A DNA stretch of 5,920 nucleotides from Halanaerobiaceae bacterium (GTDB taxonomy: Bacteria; Bacillota_F; Halanaerobiia; Halanaerobiales; CSSED10-376). Under the pieces are notes generated by a model. It made no database searches, was not told the DNA's origin, and saw only the letters and a program-made list of their open reading frames with translations. A program made the translations under genes and the position numbers. Below, piece after piece: positions 1 to 5,061 of the stretch; position 1 is the first letter of the stretch; every line of letters starts with the position of its first letter. The stretch covers positions 1 through 5,920 of the forward strand of contig PWOK01000037.1 of the NCBI GenBank assembly GCA_003557445.1. Reading direction: 5' to 3'.

Positions 1-190
1 CCTGGAAGGAGCTCAGGGTAGAGATGAAATAGTAGAAAGACTGGCTTATATGGAAGGAACTCCAGAAGGTACTCCAGTTCTTGATGCTATAGAAACTGAA
101 GTAGATGGAGTAACTGCAGCAACAATTAGGTCCAGTAAAATTGCCTCTGCAGTAAGAGATGCCTTAAATAGAGGTAGATATAGAGAATAA
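1..190 (+). CDS. FMN-binding domain protein, C-terminal part (5' end outside window)
   Basis: Open from the left edge (first full codon at base 2) to a TAA at 188-190, giving 62 visible residues. The C-terminus reads ...VDGVTAATIRSSKIASAVRDAL..., which has the shape of the end of an FMN-binding domain (RnfG/NqrC type): an acidic lead-in, a D-x-x-T-x-A-T-x-x-S-S turn, then an amphipathic helix. In this family ApbE links FMN covalently to the last Thr of D-x-x-(S/T)-G-A-(T/S). Here (visible residues 35-41) the motif is DGVTAAT, with Ala in place of the usual Gly. The start and any signal peptide or further domains are off the window. A strong terminator follows 17 bases after the stop, so this is the last gene of its transcript. 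The family call is fairly firm; the flavin attachment is inferred from the motif. Confidence 0.72.
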   Translation, partial: LEGAQGRDEIVERLAYMEGTPEGTPVLDAIETEVDGVTAATIRSSKIASAVRDALNRGRYRE

Positions 191-206
191 AAGGAAATGA
201 ATAACT

Positions 207-245
207 AATCCGGCAAAAAAACTGCCGGATTTTTATTTTTTTTTT
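207..245 (+). terminator. Rho-independent terminator of the FMN-binding gene
   Basis: A perfect 9-bp stem (207-215 with 223-231, GC core CCGGC/GCCGG) has a 7-base A-rich loop and runs straight into a T-rich tract to 245. It ends the plus-strand transcript of the gene stopping at 190. It lies 33 bases beyond the stop of the convergent alcohol dehydrogenase, so it might also stop that transcript, but the T-run in that direction is poor. Confidence 0.92.
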
Positions 246-263
246 AATATTACTCCAGAACAC

Positions 264-1436
264 TTATAAAGCAAGTTTATATATTTTTAGAATATCTTTT
301 CTTGTTAATTTTACCAGATTACCTAAAGTATCACCATTGTTTAGTATACATTTATCTGCCATTTCTTCCAGCCTGTCATCAGTAATATCAATTTCAGATA
401 ATCTTACAGGCATACCTATTGACTTAAAAAAGTTTTCCGTACTTTTTATACCCAGATATGCAGTTCTTTCTGGTTCAGCAAAATTCAGTTCAATATTCCA
501 GACTCTGGTTGCATATTGAGCAAATCTATCAATATTTTGTTTATATACAAATTTCATCCAGGCTGGAAAAATTATTGCCAGACCGGCACCGTGTGCTACA
601 TCATATATTCCACTAATTTCATGTTCGATTAAGTGAGATGACCAATCACCTATTCTACCTGTACCAACCAGGCCATTGTGAGCAAGTGTACCGGCCCACA
701 TTATCTCCGCCCTGGCTTCATAATTTTCCGGTTCTTCCAATACAATAGGTATATTTTTTATTACTGTATTTAAGGTTGCCTCACATAATCTATCAGTATA
801 ATCTACATATTTCTGATTGGTAAAATATCTTTCCATAACATGTGCCATGATATCAACTGCACCACAGGCTGTCTGGTAATCGGGAAGTGAAAAAGTAATT
901 TCTGGGTTTAAAATTGCAAAATCAGGTTTGTTTCTTTCTGATTTATAAGATCTTTTTAACCAGCCCTTTTTTTTAGTTATTACACAGCTATTACTTGCCT
1001 CACTTCCTGCAGCAGGAATGGTCAAAACTACTCCCAGTGGTAATCTTGTTTTTGGTGTTTCTTTATTCTCGAAAAAGTCCCATACATCACCCTCATAAGT
1101 AGCACCGGAGGCAATGGCTTTGGCAGAATCAATCACACTTCCTCCTCCTACTGCTAATATGAAGTCAATATTATTATTTCTGCATAATTCTATACCTTTC
1201 CTGACCATGCTCAAACGAGGATTTGGTTTAACCCCTCCTAATTCAACATATTCAAGTCCTGCTGTTTTTAATGATTCAATAATCTTTTTATGTAAACCAA
1301 TTTTTTTTATACTACCTCCACCATAATGAAATAAAACTTTACCACCACTATATTTTTTGATTACTTCTCCACATACCATTTCTTTGCCTCTACCAAAAAT
1401 TATCTCAGTTGGATTTTTAAAAGTAAAATCTTTCAT
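264..1436 (-). CDS. Iron-containing alcohol dehydrogenase, butanol dehydrogenase/YqhD type
   Basis: Predicted NAD(P)H-dependent group III (iron-type) alcohol dehydrogenase of 390 residues, usual length for the BDH/YqhD subfamily; it would act in the cytosol, reducing aldehydes to alcohols during fermentation or aldehyde detoxification. The N-terminus F-x-x-x-N-P-T-E-I-I-F-G-x-G is diagnostic. GGGSVIDSAKAIA (97-109) is the dinucleotide-binding loop, and AAGSEAS (142-148) is the conserved central turn. The metal ligands are all present: D195 and H199 in AVDIMAH, H268 in SSHLIEH and H282 in AHGAG, close to the known YqhD positions 194/198/267/281. I start it at the ATG at 1436, since AGGAG (1447-1451) lies 10 bases upstream and the family N-terminus begins there. 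An upstream in-frame ATG at 1478 would add 14 basic residues foreign to the family. It has its own promoter at 1526-1554. The gene is intact; the exact substrate cannot be read from sequence. Confidence 0.95.
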   Translation of the reverse strand: MKDFTFKNPTEIIFGRGKEMVCGEVIKKYSGGKVLFHYGGGSIKKIGLHKKIIESLKTAGLEYVELGGVKPNPRLSMVRKGIELCRNNNIDFILAVGGGSVIDSAKAIASGATYEGDVWDFFENKETPKTRLPLGVVLTIPAAGSEASNSCVITKKKGWLKRSYKSERNKPDFAILNPEITFSLPDYQTACGAVDIMAHVMERYFTNQKYVDYTDRLCEATLNTVIKNIPIVLEEPENYEARAEIMWAGTLAHNGLVGTGRIGDWSSHLIEHEISGIYDVAHGAGLAIIFPAWMKFVYKQNIDRFAQYATRVWNIELNFAEPERTAYLGIKSTENFFKSIGMPVRLSEIDITDDRLEEMADKCILNNGDTLGNLVKLTRKDILKIYKLAL

Positions 1437-1445
1437 TATTTTATT

Positions 1446-1454
1446 GCTCCTTTT
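1446..1454 (-). promoter_or_regulatory. Ribosome binding site of the alcohol dehydrogenase
   Basis: Read on the minus strand this is AAAAGGAGC, a good Shine-Dalgarno match, with its AGGAG core 10 bases before the ATG at 1436. It decides the start in favour of 1436 over the ATG at 1478, which would place this site inside the coding region. Confidence 0.8.
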
Positions 1455-1525
1455 TTGTTTTATTTGTCTGCTGCACATTTTATTATATCAGCCTCTTTCA
1501 TCCTGATATAATTATTTATACAACA

Positions 1526-1554
1526 ATTATACCTTATGGAATTAAGTATTTCAA
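1526..1554 (-). promoter_or_regulatory. Sigma-70/SigA-type promoter for the alcohol dehydrogenase
   Basis: On the minus strand: TTGAAA (1554-1549), a 17-base spacer, then TATAAT (1531-1526). Transcription would start near 1519, leaving a leader of about 80 bases. It lies between the TPR gene stop and the dehydrogenase, so the dehydrogenase is likely a single-gene transcript or at least independently started. Confidence 0.78.
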
Positions 1555-1564
1555 TTCTGAATTG
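1552..1564. repeat. Short palindrome overlapping the -35 box (possible operator)
   Basis: CAATTC-T-GAATTG is a perfect 6+6 bp palindrome with a one-base centre, overlapping the -35 element (1549-1554). An 8-base direct repeat TGGAATTA occurs at 1537-1544 (in the spacer) and 1563-1570. The position fits repressor or activator binding, but it is short and AT-rich, so it may be chance. Confidence 0.3.
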
Positions 1565-1618
1565 GAATTACCCACCTGCCTATTATTTGGACTCATGTGG
1601 TTATTAAACAGATATCAT

Positions 1619-2227
1619 TTATGATTTTTGAGCTTCCAGTGCCTTTTTTCTGATTATTTTTTCTTTTTCTTCTAAATTTTGATTATTCTCTGTCAGCTCA
1701 ATAATTATATATAAAACTTCAGCAGCCTCGTTCTGTTTATTAACTTTCAGATAGTTATTGTATAATTCCCATTGATATTTTAAATTCTCAGGCTCCAATT
1801 TTACAGACTTCACCCTGTGTTCCAGGGCTTTTTTTACACTGCCTATACTGATAGGCCAGCCAGGTGCTTCAAGATATAAATGGGCCAAAACATCATAAGC
1901 AGGTGAAAAATCAGGTTCCAGTTGAATGGATTTTTCCAGTAAATCCCTCATGGGTTTGATACTTCTCAGACTGTTTAATATACCCCGTTTTTTACCAATC
2001 TGTCCCAGATATATTCCTGATAAATAATATCCTTCCGGACTATCAGGTGTAATTTCAATCAATTTTTCGGCATACTCTTCTCCAGGCTCTAAAAGTTGCC
2101 AGTAATTTTCTATTTCATAATAATGAACAATATCAATATAAATATTGGCCACTTCCCAGATTTCACATTTTCTACAATTAATTATAACATATTTATTAAG
2201 TAAAAACACTATCATATTGATATACAA
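1619..2227 (-). CDS. TPR-repeat protein with an uncertain, possibly damaged N-terminus
   Basis: A helical-repeat protein of up to 202 residues; no enzymatic motif. TPR-like signatures are visible as A/L-x-x-x-I-x-L-x-P-(D/E) caps: AEKLIEITPDS (53-63), LLEKSIQLEPDFSPAYDVLAHLY (96-118) and HRVKSVKLEPENLKYQWELY (137-156). The GWPISIGS segment (123-130) between the last two resembles a bacterial TPR family of unknown function. The C-terminus (about 180-202) is charged and probably coiled. The open frame begins at TTG 2227 (ATG alternative at 2215), neither with a convincing Shine-Dalgarno site. The first 27 residues do not look like TPR. An ATG at 2238 in another frame has AAAGAG just upstream, encodes MKIFCISI and hits TGA at 2212-2214. 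A one-base loss near there would have cut off a signal peptide or membrane anchor. So this is either a gene with a weak start or a recently frameshifted one. Role unknown; TPRs usually mediate protein-protein contacts. Confidence 0.72.
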   Translation of the reverse strand: MYINMIVFLLNKYVIINCRKCEIWEVANIYIDIVHYYEIENYWQLLEPGEEYAEKLIEITPDSPEGYYLSGIYLGQIGKKRGILNSLRSIKPMRDLLEKSIQLEPDFSPAYDVLAHLYLEAPGWPISIGSVKKALEHRVKSVKLEPENLKYQWELYNNYLKVNKQNEAAEVLYIIIELTENNQNLEEKEKIIRKKALEAQKS

Positions 2228-2327
2228 AAGATTTTCATTGATCTCTTTAGTTTTTCAAATTTCAAAAAAAACCGGGAATTACCTGTTGTCATAACAAAAT
2301 GCTCTGGTCTTTTTTTATATTTTTTTC

Positions 2328-2356
2328 TTTACAATCAGTTTTAATTATATTATAAT
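2328..2356 (+). promoter_or_regulatory. Sigma-70/SigA-type promoter for the short FMN-binding gene
   Basis: TTTACA (2328-2333), a 17-base spacer, and a perfect TATAAT (2351-2356). The start would lie near 2363, giving a leader of about 47 bases to the ATG at 2410. The element is in the divergent gap between this gene and the TPR gene. Confidence 0.82.
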
Positions 2357-2392
2357 TACCTTGCAATTAATTAAATAATTAATAACATTTAT

Positions 2393-2400
2393 GGAGGGGT
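2393..2400 (+). promoter_or_regulatory. Strong ribosome binding site
   Basis: GGAGGGGT ends 9 bases before the ATG at 2410, close to full complementarity with the 3' end of 16S rRNA. It fixes the start of the FMN-binding gene and suggests efficient translation. Confidence 0.85.
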
Positions 2401-2409
2401 TAATATATT

Positions 2410-2841
2410 ATGTTTAAACAAAATTTCTTATCTAGTTTATTTTTCATAGTATTATTACTGGTGGCTTTTCTCTTTATTTTTAGTGATGGTATACCTATGC
2501 TGGAAACAGTTCCTGAAGATGAAGTTGATGAAGAAATAGAAGATGTAAAAGAAGTGGATCTAACTGAAGATTATTTGAAACAAGGATATAATATTTATCG
2601 AGGTTCTGCTGAAGGTTATGGAGGAGAAATGGTTATTGATGTTGTATTTAATAATGGTGAAATAATAGATATAATAATAGTGAAAGATAGTGAAACAGAC
2701 CGTATTGCAGAACCTGCTTTTGAACAATTAATTGAAGACATGTTAGAAAAACAGAGCCCTGATGTTGATATCGTTACTGGGGCAACTGACACAAGTAAAG
2801 CCCTGATGGAAGCTGTTGAAAAAGCACTTGAACAAAAGTAA
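2410..2841 (+). CDS. Membrane-anchored single-domain FMN-binding protein (covalent flavoprotein)
   Basis: A 143-residue protein, complete, with strong promoter and RBS. Residues 1-6 are short and basic, and 7-25 form one hydrophobic segment, an uncleaved anchor or signal peptide. Residues 31-52 are a very acidic linker (mostly E/D). Residues 58-142 make an FMN-binding domain: strands around Y63-G67 and M74-V79, E84-V91, then D120-I-V-T-G-A-T126 and a closing helix. DIVTGAT matches the ApbE flavinylation motif D-x-x-(S/T)-G-A-(T/S), so T126 is predicted to carry FMN by a phosphoester bond outside the membrane. Such small domains act as extracytoplasmic one-electron carriers, related to RnfG/NqrC and to flavin-based extracellular electron transfer proteins. 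No apbE, rnf or membrane partner is in the window. The other FMN-binding protein ends at base 190, two genes away. The acidic linker would suit a salt-adapted organism but is weak evidence alone. Confidence 0.9.
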   Translation: MFKQNFLSSLFFIVLLLVAFLFIFSDGIPMLETVPEDEVDEEIEDVKEVDLTEDYLKQGYNIYRGSAEGYGGEMVIDVVFNNGEIIDIIIVKDSETDRIAEPAFEQLIEDMLEKQSPDVDIVTGATDTSKALMEAVEKALEQK

Positions 2842-2862
2842 ATTATATAAACAAACCTCCTG

Positions 2863-2910
2863 TGGTGAATAAAAACCTTTAATTGTGATAAATATTACCA
2901 TTTATTTTTT
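2863..2910 (+). terminator. Weak terminator-like hairpin after the FMN-binding gene
   Basis: TGGTGAAT (2863-2870) can pair with ATTACCA (2894-2900) with one bulged G, followed directly by TTTATTTTTT (2901-2910). The stem is short and the loop is 23 bases, so the fold is poor, but the position (22 bases after the stop) and the T-run fit termination. Confidence 0.35.
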
Positions 2911-2940
2911 ACATATTATAGTTAAAAGACTTTTATCACA
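2884..2940. repeat. Nested inverted repeats between two convergent genes
   Basis: TGTGATAAA (2884-2892) is the exact reverse complement of TTTATCACA (2932-2940). Just outside, CCTGTG (2859-2864) is matched by CACAGG (2937-2942). TAAAAG-A-CTTTTA (2923-2935) is a further small palindrome. They lie in the 231-base gap between the FMN-binding gene and the convergent gene ending at 3073, so a bidirectional transcription-stop region is the simplest reading. I found no coding sequence in this gap that I can support. Confidence 0.4.
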
Positions 2941-3072
2941 GGGTGATGTTAAGGAAAAATCATTTTTGCATTGTTTTCTTATCTTCATCTATACTTTCAA
3001 TATCTAATATATTATTTTTTATTCTATTATTAGACTTGGGTGGAAACTTTCAAGAAGATGAATACTCTTACT

Positions 3073-4383
3073 TTATCCAGGAACAACATATATATCATAT
3101 TTTTTTTCCATGTGTGAAATAAATTTATCATTCTTTGTTGAACTAAGATTTTTGTTGGAAAATTGAAGAACAACCTTATTGCTTTCCATTATTACAGGAA
3201 AAAGGGGTATTACATTAAAATCATCTATCTCTTTTTGCCGGTAAATTAAATCAATCCTTTTAATATTATCATAATTTTCTCTATCAGAGAGAATATTAAA
3301 CCCCCTGTCTTCTATGTCTATAATGGTATCTGCCAGATTTAACTTTTTGTTCTCTACTTTTAATTTTAAAATTGGTCTTTTTGCCAGTGCAAAATTTTTA
3401 ATTTCTACTGACCTCAGTCTTATCTCTGGATCATATTTATCTAAAAGTGTATTAAAAAACCCATTTAATTTTTTTACATCAAACTGAAATTTAGATTCTT
3501 CATATTTTACTTTTTGAACTATCAATAATTCTATAAGATAACCAGCAAGCTCACTACCTATATTGCCAATAGATCTTTCATATATATATTTACCCTGGTT
3601 AATAAAATCAATTATAAAAATATCAGTATCATCACCAAGTATTGTTCTATTATGTTCATAGATACTACCTGTTCCTATTTCCCGGCGAATATATAATCTC
3701 AATCTGTTTGTTTTTTTCTGAATTAATAGTACTGAACTGGTATTATCATCATTTTTCATATCATCAAATAATTTAAGACCTTTTTTTAAATATTCCAGTT
3801 GCTCCAGTTTATCTAATTTTAGATCATTGTTTATTATTTGATTGGTTTTTTCATATTCTGATTCTTTTTCTGTATCAGGTATAAGCTGATACTGTTTATA
3901 GGCATAACTTTCTGCTTTATCCAGGGCATAAAAAAATATGAGATTTTCATAATTATTAATCATTACAATTAAGGCAATTAAAAAATCTTTTCTTATATTC
4001 TGTTCTTCAACCATATTTTTTTCTGTTTCATTCAATAAAATTTCCTGAACCAACTGATTTCGAACAATCAGTCTTTTCCCTGATAAATAGTAACTTAGAT
4101 AAATCAAGGATATCATTTCTTTACTATCAATTACTTTTTTTATTTTTTCTTTTATTGACTGTGTGTCTTTTTCAATATCTGAGATATTTTCCTGGTATAT
4201 TAACCATTCATATAACAGATCTTCAATACCAGGAATGGCCATTAATCTTTCTATATATTCTTTTCTTTTAACTGGATTATTTATATTATCATATACCTTT
4301 TCTTTGACTCGCAGTATGTTTAACCAGTAATTTTTATCGGGTAGTTGGATGTTATTTAACTGATAGATTAATTCATTAAACAT
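3073..4383 (-). CDS. Unrecognised cytosolic protein, 436 residues
   Basis: I do not recognise a family. The start is the ATG at 4383: GAAGGTGA, a near match to GGAGGTGA, lies 5 bases upstream. A GTG in frame at 4392 would overlap that site, so 439 residues is less likely. No signal peptide or convincing membrane segment is seen. Residues 1-210 look mostly helical and rich in Lys, Glu, Ile and Asn, with a hydrophobic helix at about 134-154 (LIALIVMINNYENLIFFYAL). Residues 216-262 look like beta strands with charged turns (SSVLLIQKK, LRLYIRREIG, DTDIFIIDF). A helical part (276-315) follows, and then strand-like segments to the end (EIRLRSVEIKNFAL, PILKLKVENK, KVVLQFSN, YDIYVVPG). No Walker, HTH, nuclease or kinase motif is evident. 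Base use matches its neighbours. It is transcribed alone, with a candidate promoter and inverted repeat at 4439-4485. The nuclease gene on the same strand is over 670 bases upstream, behind terminators, so functional linkage is unproven. Confidence 0.85.
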   Translation of the reverse strand: MFNELIYQLNNIQLPDKNYWLNILRVKEKVYDNINNPVKRKEYIERLMAIPGIEDLLYEWLIYQENISDIEKDTQSIKEKIKKVIDSKEMISLIYLSYYLSGKRLIVRNQLVQEILLNETEKNMVEEQNIRKDFLIALIVMINNYENLIFFYALDKAESYAYKQYQLIPDTEKESEYEKTNQIINNDLKLDKLEQLEYLKKGLKLFDDMKNDDNTSSVLLIQKKTNRLRLYIRREIGTGSIYEHNRTILGDDTDIFIIDFINQGKYIYERSIGNIGSELAGYLIELLIVQKVKYEESKFQFDVKKLNGFFNTLLDKYDPEIRLRSVEIKNFALAKRPILKLKVENKKLNLADTIIDIEDRGFNILSDRENYDNIKRIDLIYRQKEIDDFNVIPLFPVIMESNKVVLQFSNKNLSSTKNDKFISHMEKKYDIYVVPG

Positions 4384-4628
4384 ATTATTCACCTTCTTTT
4401 CTATCCTCTTCTAAGAATTTTTTTCTTTTTTTTCTTCTATTATAGTGAAAATATTATTACTTTTTGATCTTTTCATTTTCACTATCTTTATTATTATTAA
4501 ACTTCTATGTAAATTAAAAAATTCCTTCCTTAAATATATATTTTTTTGTTTTATTATCTAATTTATGATTTTTATGTAATATTTTTGTATTATTGTGTCT
4601 TTTTTTATCTGTTTTTGTCGAAATATAT
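4384..4628. other. T-rich non-coding stretch upstream of the 436-residue protein
   Basis: About 245 bases of very AT-rich, plus-strand T-rich DNA. Apart from the leader, -10 box and inverted repeat near 4439-4485, I see no gene. A 61-codon plus-strand frame at 4546-4731 is low-complexity Phe/Tyr/Leu without a Shine-Dalgarno site and runs through the terminator hairpin, so it is not called. Confidence 0.6.
4439..4485 (-). promoter_or_regulatory. Candidate -10 box overlapped by an 11-bp inverted repeat
   Basis: On the minus strand TATAAT occupies 4444-4439, about 56 bases before the ATG at 4383; no good -35 is seen at 17 bases. ATAGTGAAAAT (4442-4452) and its exact reverse complement (4475-4485) flank 22 bases covering the spacer and -35 region. 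This is a typical repressor/activator operator layout, or an upstream-DNA hairpin. The repeat is certain; the regulatory role is inferred. Confidence 0.45.
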
Positions 4629-4658
4629 AAAAAATCTCTACAGCATATGCCATAGAGA
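4629..4658 (-). terminator. Orphan rho-independent terminator behind the gene relics
   Basis: On the minus strand the RNA reads UCUCUAUGGC-AUAU-GCUGUAGAGA: a 10-bp stem including two G-U pairs, a 4-base loop, then six U and an AU-rich tail. On the plus strand the two wobble pairs become mismatches and no T-run follows, so it is specific for minus-strand transcription. The nearest upstream minus-strand sequence is the katG relic (4728-4831). It therefore looks like the surviving terminator of a destroyed gene, and now insulates the 436-residue gene from read-through. Confidence 0.75.
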
Positions 4659-4727
4659 ATTTAAAAAATTTAACTCTTTTACTTTTCATACTTCAATCCA
4701 AACATCTTTAACTCTCAAAATTGTAAA

Positions 4728-4831
4728 TTAATGGCCAGAGAGAGCAGGGGATGTGCATTTGCCAAAAGTGTGCCCACCGGCAACCAGAGCTACAGTGGTT
4801 CCCAGATATCTTCACGACCTCCGCCAAAACT
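4728..4831 (-). pseudogene. katG: Catalase-peroxidase (katG) relic with internal deletion
   Basis: Two KatG signatures sit side by side in different minus-strand frames. Bases 4831-4796 read SFGGGREDIWEP, matching the KatG F-G-F-(A/G)-G-G-R-E-D-(V/I)-W-E-P stretch after the distal-side region. Bases 4796-4758 read TVALVAGGHTFGK, matching the KatG proximal-haem segment E-T-V-A-L-I-A-G-G-H-T-F-G-K, whose His is the haem ligand. In intact KatG about 70-75 residues separate them; here they touch, so roughly 220 bases are gone and the frame has shifted. After GK the sequence drifts (CTSPALSGH) and stops at TAA 4728-4730; the rest of the ~730-residue protein is missing. It cannot make an enzyme. 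Identity rests on recalled family consensus, but two independent motifs in correct order make it firm. Confidence 0.85.
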
Positions 4832-4847
4832 CTGTCAATTTAAAAGA

Positions 4848-4934
4848 TATAGTTTTATCAGTTATTCTTAATAAAGGTTTGGGTGTGTTTTTGGTCAGGG
4901 GATAAAGCCTTGTACCATATCCTGCTGCCAGGTT
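4848..4934 (-). pseudogene. Sugar-nucleotide nucleotidyltransferase relic (N-terminal fragment)
   Basis: Bases 4934-4848 on the minus strand encode LAAGYGTRLYPLTKN followed by TPKPLLRITDKTI. This is the N-terminal signature of NDP-sugar pyrophosphorylases (RfbA/GlmU/HddC type: L-A-A-G-x-G-T-R-L-x-P-L-T-x-x-x-P-K-P-L-L), including the glycine-rich nucleotide loop, the Arg and the P-K-P lysine. Family members normally continue for 200-350 residues. Here similarity ends after about 29 codons, and the katG relic begins 16 bases on. Upstream the frame gives GKFKN and a TAA at 4947-4949, with no ATG, and Asn replaces the usual Ile before LAAG. It is therefore a fragment. These enzymes activate sugar phosphates for surface polysaccharides or phosphocholine-type modifications; which one cannot be told. 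Confidence 0.83.
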
Positions 4935-4950
4935 TTTAAACTTCCCTTAA

Positions 4951-4975
4951 AGAAAAATAACAGCCTGAACTGTTA
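4951..4975 (-). terminator. Possible terminator of the nuclease gene
   Basis: On the minus strand TAACAG-TTCAGG-CTGTTA (4975-4958) forms a 6-bp stem with a 6-base loop and is followed by ATTTTTCT-like sequence. It lies 87 bases after the stop of the gene ending at 5062. Two further AT-only inverted repeats lie between (TAGATA/TATCTA at 4974-4992 and TATTCA/TGAATA at 4991-5007). The stem is short, hence only moderate support. Confidence 0.45.
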
Positions 4976-5061
4976 GATAGTAATCTTATCTATTCATCTA
5001 TTGAATAATATTTATATATAATTTCTTTCAAATTATTACTTAAATAACAACTAGATTTTTC

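Noticed and set aside
337..519. 60-codon plus-strand frame inside the alcohol dehydrogenase
   Set aside because: Lies antisense to a clearly conserved enzyme gene, with no ribosome site; a shadow frame.
1114..1326. 70-codon plus-strand frame inside the alcohol dehydrogenase
   Set aside because: Antisense to the conserved GGGS region of the dehydrogenase; shadow frame.
2960..3045. Minus-strand reading NNILDIESIDEDKKTMQK ending in TGA, as a frameshifted tail of the 436-residue protein
   Set aside because: The 436-residue frame ends cleanly, the upstream part of this reading has a stop, and nothing links the two.
4635..4658. TCTCTA / GCATATGC / TAGAGA as a DNA operator
   Set aside because: The symmetry is better explained as a minus-strand terminator hairpin, given the G-U pairs and the following T-run.
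4546..4731. 61-codon plus-strand frame with a membrane-like start
   Set aside because: Phe/Tyr/Leu-rich because the DNA is T-rich; no Shine-Dalgarno site, and it runs across the minus-strand terminator hairpin and up to the katG relic.
4731..4870. Plus-strand frame beginning MARESRGCAF through the G+C-richer island
   Set aside because: The opposite strand carries recognisable KatG motifs; this is their shadow, with no ribosome site.
4950..5055. Minus-strand reading LKEIIYKYYSIDE (stop) IRLLSNSSGCYFSL as a further relic, possibly the front part of a kinase or helix-turn-helix fused to the nucleotidyltransferase
   Set aside because: Too degenerate, interrupted by a stop, in a different frame from the nucleotidyltransferase relic, and overlapping a possible terminator; resemblance not specific enough.
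4384..5061. CRISPR array or insertion sequence ends in the long gap
   Set aside because: No regularly spaced repeats, no terminal inverted repeats with target duplication, and no transposase motif found by eye.
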